A DNA stretch of 64,000 bases from Argyresthia goedartella (Eukaryota; Arthropoda; Insecta; Lepidoptera; Argyresthiidae), in contig OX463810.1 in the NCBI GenBank assembly GCA_949825045.1, positions 33,490,201-33,554,200 of the forward strand. Direction: 5' to 3'. Numbering within the stretch: position 1 is the stretch's first letter; every line of letters starts with the position of its first letter. The position numbers and the translations under genes were made by a program. Below, piece by piece: positions 11,089-21,015 of the stretch. Under the pieces are notes generated by a model. It made no database searches. It was not told the origin of the DNA and saw only the letters and a program-made list of their open reading frames with translations.

Positions 11089-12276
11089 TTATTCGTTTCC
11101 CTGTTGGGGCTCTGACTCCACAGAGCCTATTTTCCTCGCCATTGGAGCGGGGTCTCTGTCCCTCCTAGTCCTTTTTGGACAGCCTGACTGCAGGTGACCA
11201 CGTTCTCCACAATGGTAGCAACGTGGCCCAAATTCGCGGCGGGAATCTACTGGCTTCGTAGTCGACACTTCTCGCACCCTGAAAGGCCTGGATGAATCCT
11301 GTCGGACAGCTTCCACCTCGAGAGCGTGGGCTACTGCATCCTTTAGGCTGCCATGATGTCCCAATCGCACGGCTGCCCTCACTTCCAGATCCCGGATCCC
11401 ATCGATGAAGGCCTGCACCAGCATACTGTCCACAAAGGATGCTGACGTACGTTTATAGGCCTTCCTAACCAACTTCTCGATTTCCAGGGCCCACTGTTGT
11501 AAGGACTCGTTACGTCCTTGTGTCCTGTCCTTTAACTGAGCTCGGTACACGTGCTCCAGGTGACTGTCACCGTATCGTGCCTCCAAGGCTTCTAGAAGGC
11601 GTTCGTACGTCCGGTCGTTCCCCAGAGCCTCTAGTATGGTAAGAGCCTCGTCGCGCAGCGCCAACGTCAGTGCTGTCCTGGCTTGCTCCTTACTTTAACC
11701 ATCAGCCTGGGAAACAGACTCGAACTGCAGCTTATAGGCAGTCCACGATGAGCTACCGTCAAAGGGGGGCACTTTGGAGCTGCCGCATCCGGACACCGAT
11801 GCGTCGGGTACATAGGTACTTGGACCATTAGCCACTTTGATCTCAAGTTTTTGGAGACGGCTCTCACAGGTCTCAATTTTTTTATCGACATCATGGACTC
11901 GACTCTCCAGTTTTTCATCCATATCGGCCAGTTTTTCCTGGACCTCGAACAACTCTCTCTTCCATTCGGTCGTGGACTCATGTACCTCACGAAGCATTCG
12001 TGCCTGTACCTCCTGGTGATCCTTTTGTTCCCTAAGCTCATTCTGGAGGATTAGAGACTGTTCTTCCTGTTTCCTGGCCCGTTCCTCCTGTTTTCGCGAC
12101 TGTTCCTTTAGCTCTCTCGCTTGTTCCTTTAGGAGGACGAAGATAACGTTGAGGTCTACTCCTCGTGCAGCTGGAGCAGGTGATTCCGACGTACCAGGCG
12201 TCGAGTCTCCAGACCCAGACGTTTGGCTTCGCGTCGTCACTCCTTTTGGCTCGGTTTCTCGTGGCATTAACGGCAT
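11089..12276 (-). pseudogene. gag: gypsy gag with one in-frame stop
   Basis: The frame starts at the ATG at 12274-12276. Residues about 50-155 are a long charged coiled coil (repeated EQARELKEQ-type heptads). A retrotransposon gag core follows, and then a single CCHC zinc knuckle (RCYHCGERGHLQSGCPK) near 11190-11240. One stop (TAA, 11695-11697) interrupts the frame at about residue 194; reading continues in the same frame on the other side, so a single substitution event explains it. The product would package element RNA. pol begins 12 nt downstream in another frame. Confidence 0.82.
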
Positions 12277-12282
12277 TTTCTA

Positions 12283-12299
12283 TCCCACTTCTGACACCA
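12283..12299 (-). other. Primer-binding site of the gypsy element
   Basis: On the - strand TGGTGTCAGAAGTGGGA begins 2 nt inside the 5' LTR. It is complementary to a tRNA 3' end finishing in CCA; the pattern resembles a leucine tRNA acceptor arm, but the tRNA identity is inferred. Confidence 0.65.
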
Positions 12300-12687
12300 A
12301 ATGTTACGAGCGTGGGGTTCGTATTTGATAGAAAAGCACGAATTAATCCACTAATTAAAATACTCACTTTATTACCCAAATCACGCACTTACAATTCACA
12401 CGAACTGTGCTTAAAATCCACTAATTAAAACACACTCACTATTCACACGAAGAGTCTTTCTCTCCGATTATCCTTGTACTAGCACTCGATCGCAGTTAAA
12501 ATGTAACTAACTAGCATCATCATCATAGTCATCTCACGCACCCCTTCTGGGGCGTGGGGAGTCGGGGTCAGGTCGACGGACCTCTTCCCGAAGAATCGCC
12601 TCTGTCCACTCCTGTGGACAGGTCATCGGATGGCCCCTGCGGGCGGTGGTCTTCTTGTGGCGCTGGTGTGCAGTGGGTGATCGCCGG

Positions 12688-15336
12688 CTAGGCAACCAGG
12701 TCGCGTGGCAGGCGGCGGCGGTCGGGCGGGCGCGCATGGTGCGGCGCCAGTTCGGCGATGTGCGGAAGGTGTGATGCATCCGCACGCGCGAACATGCCCT
12801 TCGCCAGCCTCTGGACAAACTGGTCCACGGTTTCCCATCTTAGGTCCCTCTGGATTGTCGCGTTCCTCACGTAGCGGGGGGCGCCGACGATGGTACGCAG
12901 AGAGAGGTTCTCTTGGGCTCGGAGTCTCCGTTTGTTCGTCTCCGAGCACAGGGCGTACCATGCCGGAGCCGCGTAGGTGAGGCGGGATCTCACGTATGTC
13001 TTGTAGATCCCGAGCTTCGCCCTCAGAGGGAGGCTGGAGTCGAAAAGTGGACGCAGCTTGGCGCGTGCCACCTTGACCTGGCTGACGACGTTGTCGACGT
13101 GTTGCTTCATGGTGAGCCGGCGATCAATGGTCACTCCCAGGTACTTCACCTGCGAAGACCACTCGATGTGCTGTCCCTGGAGCTGGAGCGATGGCGGAAG
13201 GAGACTCTGGCCTGTGATGAGCGCCTGCGTTTTCCCAACATTGACGGACAGTCGCCACTTGGCGAGCCAGTCGGGCAAGATGTCCAGGGTGCGCTGCAGT
13301 TTGATGGCAGCGTGCGGAGCCTGGAACGACGACGCATAGTAGGCTGCGTCGTCTGCAAAGAGTGCCAGCTGGGCACCCGGCCCGACGGGGATGTCGTCCG
13401 TGTATCGGGCGTAGCAGGCGGGAGACAGGCAGGAGCCCTGGGGGACGCCGGCTGCGACGGGATGTTCCTCGGAGACGGCGTCTTCCACCATCACTCGGAA
13501 GCGGCGATTCTTCAGGAAAGAGGCGATTGTCTTGACCGTTCTTCTTGGGGCAGGGGACGTCGACAGCTTGTACAGCAACCCCTCGTGCCATACTCTGTCG
13601 AACGCCTTCTCCATATCCAGAAGTACTGCGACAGTGTATTCTTTTTTGTTCAAACAAACCGTCATGTCATTCAGTACTCTGGTGAGCTGAAGCGTCGTAG
13701 AATGCTCGGGCCTGAAGCCGAACTGTTCCGGGCGCGGCTGGATGTGGGGCAGTAACTTCGCTAACAGGAGCTTCTCAAACACCTTTGAGATGGTGCTCAG
13801 TAGGGTGATCGGCCGATAGCTCTCAGGCAGCTTGGTGTCCTTGCCCGGCTTGGGCAACATGATAACCAAGCCCTCCTTCCATTGGGTTGGAAAGTGACCC
13901 GTGCGCAAGATACCGTTAAACAGGCGCGCAACGGCCGCCACAGTGCGTGGCGGCAAATGTAACAGCGCCGTGTTGGGTATTCGGTCTGCGCCCGGGGCTT
14001 TCCTGGGCTTGGTACGTCGGAATGCACGCACGATCTGGCCGGGCGTGACGACGATGGGGTCCTCTTCGGGAGCTATCGGCGTGGCGAAGTACTCTCGCAG
14101 GTGTCTCTCGACTGTTGCGACGTGCTCCACATCATCCGTTGGGTTCGGCTTGAATTGCTTCTCGAGGCATTCGGCGAAGATCTCTGCACGGTCTTGGGCT
14201 CGGAATCTTGGTAGGCCGTCGCTGCCCAGGATTGGTCGAACAGGAGCAGGAGTGGTCGACAAAGCCCGGCACAGGCGATGCACGGAGGGGACGTGGTCGC
14301 CTATGGACTCGACGTGGCGTTCCCAAGATTCTTCAGCGTGGCGATCAAGTTGGCGCTTCAGCTCTGCCGTCATGGCGTTGAGCCTGGTCTTCATCGTGGG
14401 GCAGCGGGTTTGCTGCCACTGCTTCCGGAGAGCGCGCTTATCGCAGATGAGTGCGCGTAGCTCAGCAGGAAGAGGATTGGGCTTCCCCCCGCGAGCTACG
14501 GTGTGCGATGATAGGTCGAGCGCGTCTCGGATCTGGGTAGTTAGCAGCGATGCCAGGCGGTCAACGTCTTCCGGCTGGTTGACGGGGCAACTGGTGGAGG
14601 GTTGGTCTAGGGCGGCGGTGAAGGCGCCCCACTGGTAGCGGCGACGTGATGCTGGCGGAGATACCCGGGTGGGCAGGTCCGCCAGGACGAGAAGAACAGG
14701 CCTGTGGTCCGAAGGGAGGTCAGGGAGAACCTCCTGGCTCGGCGGTGTCCGGAGACCTCTGACGACCACGACGTCGATGATGTCCCATCCGGCCCGCGTG
14801 TCGAAGTGGGTGGGCTCGTCGGGACCGATGACGTCGTAGTTGTGGCTCACGGAGTCGGCATGGATGGCGCGTCCAGCTGGGCACACCCTGGTAGAGTTCC
14901 AGGCGGTGTGCTTGGCGTTGAGGTCGCCGGCGACAAGTGTCGGGTGCGGCGACTGTAGCAGCCCCCGTAGCTCGGCGGTGCGGATTGGTGTACTGGGAGG
15001 CTTGTAGGCGGCGTAGAGTCGCAGCACCTCGCCGGCGACCTGGAGGTCGACGCCCAAAGCATACAGGGATGAATACTCCTGGGCGTCGACGAGCTGGTGG
15101 ACGATCTTCCTGCCGACGATGACTGCCAAGCCTCGAAAGGTTCGGCCGCTGGAGGTCTTCTCGTCCTTGCGGTAGACGATGTAGCCGGGCAGCGACAGCT
15201 TGTCGCTTCCGGCTAGGTGTGTCTCGCTGATGAGCATCACGTCGACGCGGTAGTCCCTCAGGAACACGTGGAGCAGCCGCTTCTTCCCTGTCAGCGACTG
15301 CGCGTTCCAGTGGACGACCCTGAGCGGCTCATGCAT
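12688..15336 (-). CDS. LINE ORF2: endonuclease-reverse transcriptase
   Basis: 882 residues. Residues 1 to about 220 are an apurinic-type endonuclease: N of VVHWNAQSL, E of ISETHL, a GDLNAKHTAWN block and the catalytic SDHRPV block. The reverse transcriptase follows from about 430: KAPGADRIPN, YRPITLLS, AVLLDMEKAFDRVWH (motif A), GVPQGSCLSP and LALFADDAAYYAS (motif C). A thumb with QVKYLGVTID comes next, and there is a C-terminal helical tail without an RNase H domain. It nicks the target and primes cDNA from its own RNA. The ATG overlaps the end of ORF1 by 8 nt, which suggests coupled termination-reinitiation. About 170 nt of 3' UTR follow. No internal stops. Confidence 0.93.
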   Translation of the reverse strand: MHEPLRVVHWNAQSLTGKKRLLHVFLRDYRVDVMLISETHLAGSDKLSLPGYIVYRKDEKTSSGRTFRGLAVIVGRKIVHQLVDAQEYSSLYALGVDLQVAGEVLRLYAAYKPPSTPIRTAELRGLLQSPHPTLVAGDLNAKHTAWNSTRVCPAGRAIHADSVSHNYDVIGPDEPTHFDTRAGWDIIDVVVVRGLRTPPSQEVLPDLPSDHRPVLLVLADLPTRVSPPASRRRYQWGAFTAALDQPSTSCPVNQPEDVDRLASLLTTQIRDALDLSSHTVARGGKPNPLPAELRALICDKRALRKQWQQTRCPTMKTRLNAMTAELKRQLDRHAEESWERHVESIGDHVPSVHRLCRALSTTPAPVRPILGSDGLPRFRAQDRAEIFAECLEKQFKPNPTDDVEHVATVERHLREYFATPIAPEEDPIVVTPGQIVRAFRRTKPRKAPGADRIPNTALLHLPPRTVAAVARLFNGILRTGHFPTQWKEGLVIMLPKPGKDTKLPESYRPITLLSTISKVFEKLLLAKLLPHIQPRPEQFGFRPEHSTTLQLTRVLNDMTVCLNKKEYTVAVLLDMEKAFDRVWHEGLLYKLSTSPAPRRTVKTIASFLKNRRFRVMVEDAVSEEHPVAAGVPQGSCLSPACYARYTDDIPVGPGAQLALFADDAAYYASSFQAPHAAIKLQRTLDILPDWLAKWRLSVNVGKTQALITGQSLLPPSLQLQGQHIEWSSQVKYLGVTIDRRLTMKQHVDNVVSQVKVARAKLRPLFDSSLPLRAKLGIYKTYVRSRLTYAAPAWYALCSETNKRRLRAQENLSLRTIVGAPRYVRNATIQRDLRWETVDQFVQRLAKGMFARADASHLPHIAELAPHHARPPDRRRLPRDLVA

Positions 15337-17545
15337 TGCGGAGCAGAGCGGTGAGTCTGCCCAGGGCAGTGGGGTCGTTGAGGAGGGCGAGCAGGGCTGT
15401 GAGGTGCCCTAAGTCCTGCTGCCCTATCGCCGCAGCCGGAGTGGCGGCGCCAGCGGCGGCCGCAGTCTCGCTGGCGGCGAGAGTAGCCGCCGCGGCGCCG
15501 GCGGCAGGTGGAGCCGTCGCCTTCTTCTTCTTCTTCCCCCCCCGCTTCGTCTTCTGCCTGGGGGCTCCGTCATTCGCCTGCGCCATAAGCGAGGCGGGCG
15601 CCGTTGGTTCCTGCAGGTCGGGACGAGGCAGAGGGGGAGGCTGCACCTTCTTGGGCCCGGGCGCGTTGGTAAGCGCCACAGTGCCGGCCTTCTTGTTTCG
15701 CGCCTCCTGGCGGAACACGGGGCACGTCGCATTATTTGCCGTGTGCGGGCCACCGCAGTTGGCGCACGTCGGCGGCTGGTCTTTCGGGCGGGGGCATTCC
15801 CGCGCCGAGTGGGGACCGCCGCAACGTACGCACGCTAGGGGGCGGTGGCACATATGCGACGAGTGCCGGAATTGCTGGCACCTGTGGCACTGGGCCGGGC
15901 CCTGTTTCGAGCGCCAGGCCTCAATCTTCACCCCCGGCATGTACAAGAGCTCCGTGATCTCGTACACAGCGCCGGGGGCACGGTCTGGGTTCTTCTTCAG
16001 GTTCGCGAAGAAGATGCAGCCGGGTCGTCCTTTGCGCGCCCGGATCTGCTTACAGTACTCGGCCTCCACACCGAGTTCTGCAAGCGCCGCGACTATCTCC
16101 TCCGGCGCGGTGTTAGAAGGCAGCCCGCGGATCGCCACCTTCTGGGTCTTGTCGGCCGGCAACGAGTATGAGAACCATCTCACACCCTGGTCCTTCTCCA
16201 GCCTGCACAGGTAACGCTGCACAAGCCGGTACTCATCTTCGGCCGTTGGGGTGAAGCGCACACCCTTTTGGTAGGCGCGCGCGCTGGGTGCCCGGCCGAG
16301 CTCGCTGGCTATCGCCCTGAAGTGTTCGGCCCAGTTTGGCAGGACCTCCACAATAAGGGGCGGATAGCGCGGCTGGCGGGGCTGCTGTGGCGCAGCGCCT
16401 CCCGACGACGGGGCGGCGGTGGCGGTGGCAATCGCGGCTGCGGCTTGAGTGGCGGCAGTGGCTGGCGGCGTTGGGCGGGCGGGCGGCATTGGGCGGGCGG
16501 GCCCTATCGCGGGTGCGGCGGCGTGCGGGTTCGCAGGCACAGCGGCGGGGCGCGTAGGGCGGGCGGGCACAGTCGCGGCGGTGGGCGGGTTCGCGGGCGC
16601 GGCGGCGGGGCGCGTAGGGCGGGCGGGCACTATCGCGGGCGCTGCGACGGAGCGCGTGGGGCGGGCGGGCACTCGCGACGTGGTCGCCGACGGGGCGGGC
16701 GGACGCGCGGTTGGCGGCACCGGGTGCCTCACTGAACGGGGGGGGGACGCGGTGCTGGGGCGCGGTGCCCCAGACACGGGAATTGCGGTCGCGGCCGCCG
16801 CGGCAAACGACACTGTGGGAGAGCACTTAGTATGTAAAACACTCGTACCTTTCCTTTCCAGTGTTGAAGCGCTCTCACTGTCTCTTTCACTCGCGGCGGT
16901 TGGTTCGTGGGCGGGGGCGGACCCGGATGCCTGGGGCTCGCCCGGCAGGGGCGAAAGCCTTGGCATGTCCAGGCCAGTCTTCCTAGGTGTAGGCGGGCGG
17001 GGCGGGGGGGATGGCGAGTCGGCGAGCAAGGCCCGCTTTCCGCTACCCCGTAGTACCTCATCGGATGGGCTTTCGCTGCGCGCCCGCCTCGTCCCGCGGG
17101 GCGGTGGCGGCAGTATGAGGGGCTGTTCACGCGCCTGCTCCAGCAGTTTCGCGTCCAGAATTTCCTCGCCGATGTCAGCCGCAGGCGTACCCTCCAGGGC
17201 AGCGCGGCTATCGGCGATGTAGGCCTCCATGGCGCGTAGTAATCCCGGCGAAAACAGTTTGGCTTGAGCGGCCCGGATTAGATATAATCCGTCCAACTCA
17301 AGCTCCGCTCTCGGCGAAACCGGACGACGTACCACAGGCGACCCATATTCCGTCGACGTTGAGACGGGGAGCAGGCGGTCGAGGGATGTTGATGAGGTGA
17401 GGCGACTACGGCGCGGGGTGGCCCCCAGCGGCGGGCTGCTTATATCATCAACAACATGACAATCACTGGCGCTAGCACTAGCGCTGTCCACACTAACACT
17501 AGCACTGTCACTGTAGCCCTTAGAAGGGCTTTTGAACTTGTCCAT
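15329..17545 (-). CDS. LINE ORF1: gag-like zinc-knuckle protein
   Basis: 738 residues. The N-terminal 240 residues are polar and Ser/Arg-rich. Residues about 250-390 are Ala/Pro/Arg low complexity built from repeated ARPTRPAA-like units, and this accounts for the GGGCGGGC-rich DNA at 16440-16735. A PRE_C2HC-like domain (AIRGLPSNTAPEEIV...) lies near 470-560, and three CCHC knuckles follow (CHRCQQFRHSSHMC, CVRCGGPHSAREC, CANCGGPHTANNATC). The C-terminus has a Lys-rich stretch and Ala repeats. Proteins of this type bind element RNA and form ribonucleoprotein particles. The start at 17545 is the first ATG, about 215 nt from the 5' end of the insertion. Confidence 0.9.
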   Translation of the reverse strand: MDKFKSPSKGYSDSASVSVDSASASASDCHVVDDISSPPLGATPRRSRLTSSTSLDRLLPVSTSTEYGSPVVRRPVSPRAELELDGLYLIRAAQAKLFSPGLLRAMEAYIADSRAALEGTPAADIGEEILDAKLLEQAREQPLILPPPPRGTRRARSESPSDEVLRGSGKRALLADSPSPPPRPPTPRKTGLDMPRLSPLPGEPQASGSAPAHEPTAASERDSESASTLERKGTSVLHTKCSPTVSFAAAAATAIPVSGAPRPSTASPPRSVRHPVPPTARPPAPSATTSRVPARPTRSVAAPAIVPARPTRPAAAPANPPTAATVPARPTRPAAVPANPHAAAPAIGPARPMPPARPTPPATAATQAAAAIATATAAPSSGGAAPQQPRQPRYPPLIVEVLPNWAEHFRAIASELGRAPSARAYQKGVRFTPTAEDEYRLVQRYLCRLEKDQGVRWFSYSLPADKTQKVAIRGLPSNTAPEEIVAALAELGVEAEYCKQIRARKGRPGCIFFANLKKNPDRAPGAVYEITELLYMPGVKIEAWRSKQGPAQCHRCQQFRHSSHMCHRPLACVRCGGPHSARECPRPKDQPPTCANCGGPHTANNATCPVFRQEARNKKAGTVALTNAPGPKKVQPPPLPRPDLQEPTAPASLMAQANDGAPRQKTKRGGKKKKKATAPPAAGAAAATLAASETAAAAGAATPAAAIGQQDLGHLTALLALLNDPTALGRLTALLRNA

Positions 17546-18330
17546 AGCAGCGGGCTATGGACAAGTTGGCTGCCCGAAGGGGGTACCGACCAGGTACGAC
17601 CTTAGGCGAAGCCGGCGTCCGTTCCTAGAAGGTATTCCCCTCCGTGCAAACACTCGCGACGGTAATATCGCGACGCGCACGGGCGCGTGTTGCGCACGTC
17701 CGCTTGCGACGAAGCGGCGGGCGAACTGCGGAGGAACGGCGAGAACTGCAGGTCCGTATACGCGCCGGCCGTCGACGCCTTTTATATCCCGCGGAGCCGC
17801 TCTGGACACATTGTCCACACATATCGCGAATATTCTAGTAAAGACCAGCGTGCGGGCCGAGAACATTTGAGACCATATATGTCTCTCTCTAATGGTGCAC
17901 TCTCTCTGTCACTCCCTTCTCGAATGTTCCGAGTATAGCTATCTCTTTCTAGTAGTGCTATCTCTGTCACACACTTCTCGAATGTTCCGAGTATAGCTAT
18001 CTCTTTCTAGTAGTGCTATCTCTGTCACTTCTACCGGATATTTCGCCATATAACGATTTGTGCTTCAGAGGCCCATAAGGGGTCCTGAAAACGCCTGAAA
18101 ACGGGTTTTCAGGTTATGGCGTCATCTGATAGAGGGTGCCCTGAAACGGACTGAAAACATGTTTCAGGCGCCTGAAAACGACGGCAACTTGGGTGAAATT
18201 TCGATCTTTAGATATGTGACAGAGTAACTTCTGAAACGGCCTGAAATGACTTTTCAGCCTGCTGAAAACGCCTCTAAAGCACTGAAATTGACGTTCAAAG
18301 TTTTTGACCTAACCTACCGGCGTAACACTA

Positions 18331-18427
18331 TTTAACAAAAAAAACCCTCGCATTATTGATGAACAGTATAACAATCTACTATATCTGCTCGGATCGTGGA
18401 TATCAATGCTATTATTCCTGTTTTCAG
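18331..18427. other. Flank of gypsy insertion
   Basis: Non-coding; it ends in a good acceptor tract (CCTGTTTTCAG). Confidence 0.3.
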
Positions 18428-18469
18428 GCCACTCCCAGCGCAGAAGACAACATGAAGCGGGTCGCGAAG
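18428..18469 (+). CDS. Putative 42-nt phase-0 exon
   Basis: Acceptor CCTGTTTTCAG and donor GTAAATGATG bound 42 nt open in phase 0 (ATPSAEDNMKRVAK). It has the same properties as the candidates at 3.4-4.9 kb, from which it would be separated by the gypsy nest lying in an intron. Protein not recognised. Confidence 0.4.
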
Positions 18470-18565
18470 GTAAATGATGTAGCTGAAGGTAGCTGATGTG
18501 AATTGACTGATGAAATGTTCTCCTGTGTGACTTGCGATATAATGATACTGATTCATCCTTTGCAG

Positions 18566-18607
18566 AGCGAGCAAGAGCTACAGAATAGTGTAAACTTCAG
18601 TATATTG
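18566..18607 (+). CDS. Putative 42-nt phase-0 exon
   Basis: Acceptor ATCCTTTGCAG and a consensus donor GTAAGTAAG bound 42 nt, open in phase 0 (SEQELQNSVNFSIL). It is 96 nt from the previous candidate, a normal short insect intron. Confidence 0.45.
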
Positions 18608-19440
18608 GTAAGTAAGACCCCTCGACCACAGGGCTACAGGCCAATATCCAATAAACAACCACTAGTAACTATCTAGGTTACTACCGCATAATACAAATTC
18701 ACAGAGTCCAAGTCAGGATTGATGGCCACAGGGGAAAGAGGAAATCGCGGAGGGGGTGATGGCCCTGCGTCACCTTTGGCATAGTGATGCCCAAGTCCGC
18801 ATCGGCGTTGTTTTGCCATTTCGATCTTGCTCACGTTTTTCAACAAATAAAACAGTTAAAGCACTATTAAATAACAGACTTGTTGACCTGTATTTAAAAT
18901 GGCATCGGCTGCCTCTTCGTCTGTATGAAAATGTGAAATCCATTTCCAAGCACGAGAACTAACTAAAAGTACTAGAAAATTGTGGCAAACGGAAAAAAGA
19001 ATTCGAAAATCATGAAAATGGGCAACCCACCAAAAAAATCATGTAAAATGTTGCCAAGACGAGACCATATGGTTCGCACTGTCAAAACATCAGATTCATG
19101 TAGAGCCAAGCTTCTAACTCTGGACGCCCTAACTCTACAAGCCTTAACTTCACAAACTCTTCACACATGGGCGTAAGGAGATTTTTTTTCATTGTTCATT
19201 ACTTTTATGTTATACAATCGTCCATGTAGTGAAATAATAAATGATAGCAGCCTGAAAACAATGCGTGTTTGTCTCTAAGTACACGGAGTAGTTCGTTGCC
19301 ATAATTTATTTTCTAGCATTTCCTGCCCAGACACCTTGGCAGGTTATACGAAATAGTACAGTATTGATTTACTTACTGAGTTATATATTTTTTGTGTTTA
19401 AAACAGACTTCATTAAATCCATTTTTGATCATGTTTGCAG
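18608..19440. other. Putative intron, no gene seen
   Basis: No recognisable domain. A short open stretch at 18750-18800 lacks convincing splice signals. Confidence 0.35.
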
Positions 19441-19473
19441 CGCCCTTCTATGCAGTTTAACTCTGTCTCTGCG
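19441..19473 (+). CDS. Putative 33-nt phase-0 exon
   Basis: Acceptor ATGTTTGCAG and consensus donor GTAAGTAAC bound 33 nt, open in phase 0 (RPSMQFNSVSA). Last of the convincing symmetric candidates in this stretch. Confidence 0.4.
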
Positions 19474-19499
19474 GTAAGTAACATACATTTACCAACCTA

Positions 19500-20320
19500 T
19501 CTACTCTACTACTTCACCAAGCCAACTAGAATCAGGCATCCACACACGCCTTGAAGCATGTTTTGTTTCATAGGTGTGTTTGTGACACGAGACGAAAAAG
19601 CCTTCATAAGCATCTAGTTGGCTTGGTGGTGTGATATTACCTTCAATTAATATGGGCCGACGTGCAATAAAACGCGTCGTCAACAGTCGATAGCAGTGGA
19701 TAGCAACCTTGAAGCATGTCGACATTCCCCTCCACCTACACATGCTCTGTCCTGCCTTTCGACTCACAGACTGAATCTTGGGCACTGTCATGCGCTACTT
19801 GCCATCGGCTCTTTCATGGATGCAGTTTCTTGATGCCCTAAAATTCTTAAAATTCGTCCCGGCCTTTCTCCCTTTCTGGGCAGGCCATACAAGTCCACTT
19901 GCTTCGTTCTCCCCAAATGTAGCTTGATAACACATCACGTCACTCAGTATCACTCAGTACTCTGCTGTCCTCACTCTTCAAATAGTCTTCTCTTGGTGTG
20001 CCATGAATGCGCAAACTTGCGCAACGCCTTGAAGATCTGCTCGCTAGAAACTAGCTCCTCGTGGAATACTGGGCCAACCGTTGTCCTCTTCAGTGCATCC
20101 AGCATCTCCGATCTTTCGCCCGCGTATAGCCTACATTCCCAGAGGGCGTCATCCCGGCTCTCGTTGTCCTCGCCGCATGGGCACATGCAAAACATGTTGA
20201 CAGCAATATTAGACGCGTCGAAGTGCGAAGGCTGCTGTCAACTGTTGCCGACGCGTTTTACACGTTTTATGCCTGCCGTCGACTACTTCCGACGACGCGC
20301 ATGAAACTCGTTGGAAAGAA
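19500..20320 (-). pseudogene. 3' end of an R1-like LINE
   Basis: On the - strand, 20195-19971 encodes the conserved C-terminal end of R1-clade ORF2 proteins: a Cys/His finger (CPCGEDNESRDDALWECRLY) and a helical tail ending in FRALRKFAHSWH-like residues (here FKALRKFAHSWHTKR). The region down to about 19500 resembles a 3' UTR and contains a meaningless open frame. The RT and endonuclease are missing, so this is a 5'-truncated insertion or a remnant. Stops upstream show decay. Confidence 0.65.
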
Positions 20321-20872
20321 CTCTAAATTGTTTAGTACTCTTGTGAATGTCATTATGTAAACCAAACTTCTACATACATATTTATGATATGTAACTTGAA
20401 AATTATCTTATTTCTTATGTGTATAAATATTATTATTGCTTCATGATAACATCGAATTCGATGTTATTATTTACATTAAAATTTCGAACATCTCTGAAAA
20501 AATAATCAATTTGCAATTTTCGAGTGATGCGAAAATTACCCCAGAGCGTTCGGAAACAACCCGAGTGAAACCGAGGGTGAACGAACTGCTACCCGACAGC
20601 TTGCCGAGCGTCGTTTTCGAACGGCTCGGATAAAGTAATTTTCATAAGTGCGATTTCTCTCCCTGGTTCAGCGTCGTTAATAATTACCTGACCATATGTC
20701 AAACTGAACTTGGTGGGTTTATAAAATAATTTCTTGTTATTGATATTTTGTTAACCTGTCCAAATACAGTGAAATCTAGAAAAACACGTATCATTGGCGA
20801 AATTAAAATAGATGTTAGACCGCCTTTAATTAAGAAATAATAATTGATATTTTGTTTGGCTTTGTTTTCTAG

Positions 20873-20906
20873 TACAGCCGTGGGAAGTGTGTGACTGGAA
20901 GAGCAG
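20873..20906 (+). CDS. Putative 34-nt exon inside the TIR element
   Basis: Acceptor TTGTTTTCTAG and donor GTGATTCC bound 34 nt that read YSRGKCVTGRA plus one base. Splicing to 21016 keeps the frame open. Either a captured host exon or part of the + strand gene suggested by the other candidates. Confidence 0.35.
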
Positions 20907-21015
20907 GTGATTCCACTTTTAACAATGTTTTAATAAGTATGAATATGTAAACAGTATTTTTTTCTTGTTGTAAAAGTAAGTAAGCCTGTGAATAAACTCA
21001 TACTACTGATTTTAG

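Larger units (their letters stand above)
12516..17761 (-). mobile_element. Jockey-type LINE with two open ORFs
   Basis: A two-ORF non-LTR retrotransposon of about 5.25 kb inserted in the gypsy LTR. The 3' end (12516-12526) is a short ATG-repeat tail rather than poly(A). No duplication longer than GC is seen at the ends, so cleavage was nearly blunt or the 5' end lost its duplication. GC content is far above that of the surroundings. ORF1 and ORF2 are both uninterrupted, consistent with a fairly young copy. The clade is assigned from the PRE_C2HC-plus-zinc-knuckle ORF1. Confidence 0.88.
12302..18327 (-). repeat. 5' LTR of the gypsy element, split by a LINE
   Basis: The LTR copy occupies 12302-12515 and resumes at 17762, adding to about 780 bp, and is collinear with 6509-7283. 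Differences are concentrated in 12350-12400. The split falls after ACTAGC. Confidence 0.88.
6505..18331 (-). mobile_element. Ty3/gypsy LTR retrotransposon with nested LINE and SINE
   Basis: LTRs at 6509-7283 and 12302-18327 (the latter split) begin TGTTAC and end GTAACA (GCAACA in the left copy). A 4-bp duplication CTAT flanks the whole unit at 6505-6508 and 18328-18331. Read on the - strand the order is 5' LTR, primer-binding site, gag, pol (protease, RT, RNase H, integrase), polypurine tract, 3' LTR. The internal part is about 5.0 kb without the inserts. gag has a stop and pol has several frameshifts, and the LTRs differ at many positions, so this is an older, inactive copy. Confidence 0.9.

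Noticed and set aside
12913..17222. Several long + strand open frames (up to 292 codons)
   Set aside because: They lie antisense to the GC-rich LINE ORFs, where stop codons are rare by composition. No domains seen.
18740..18800. Another micro-exon candidate (ATGGCCCTGCGTCACC region)
   Set aside because: No convincing acceptor/donor pair with a length divisible by three.
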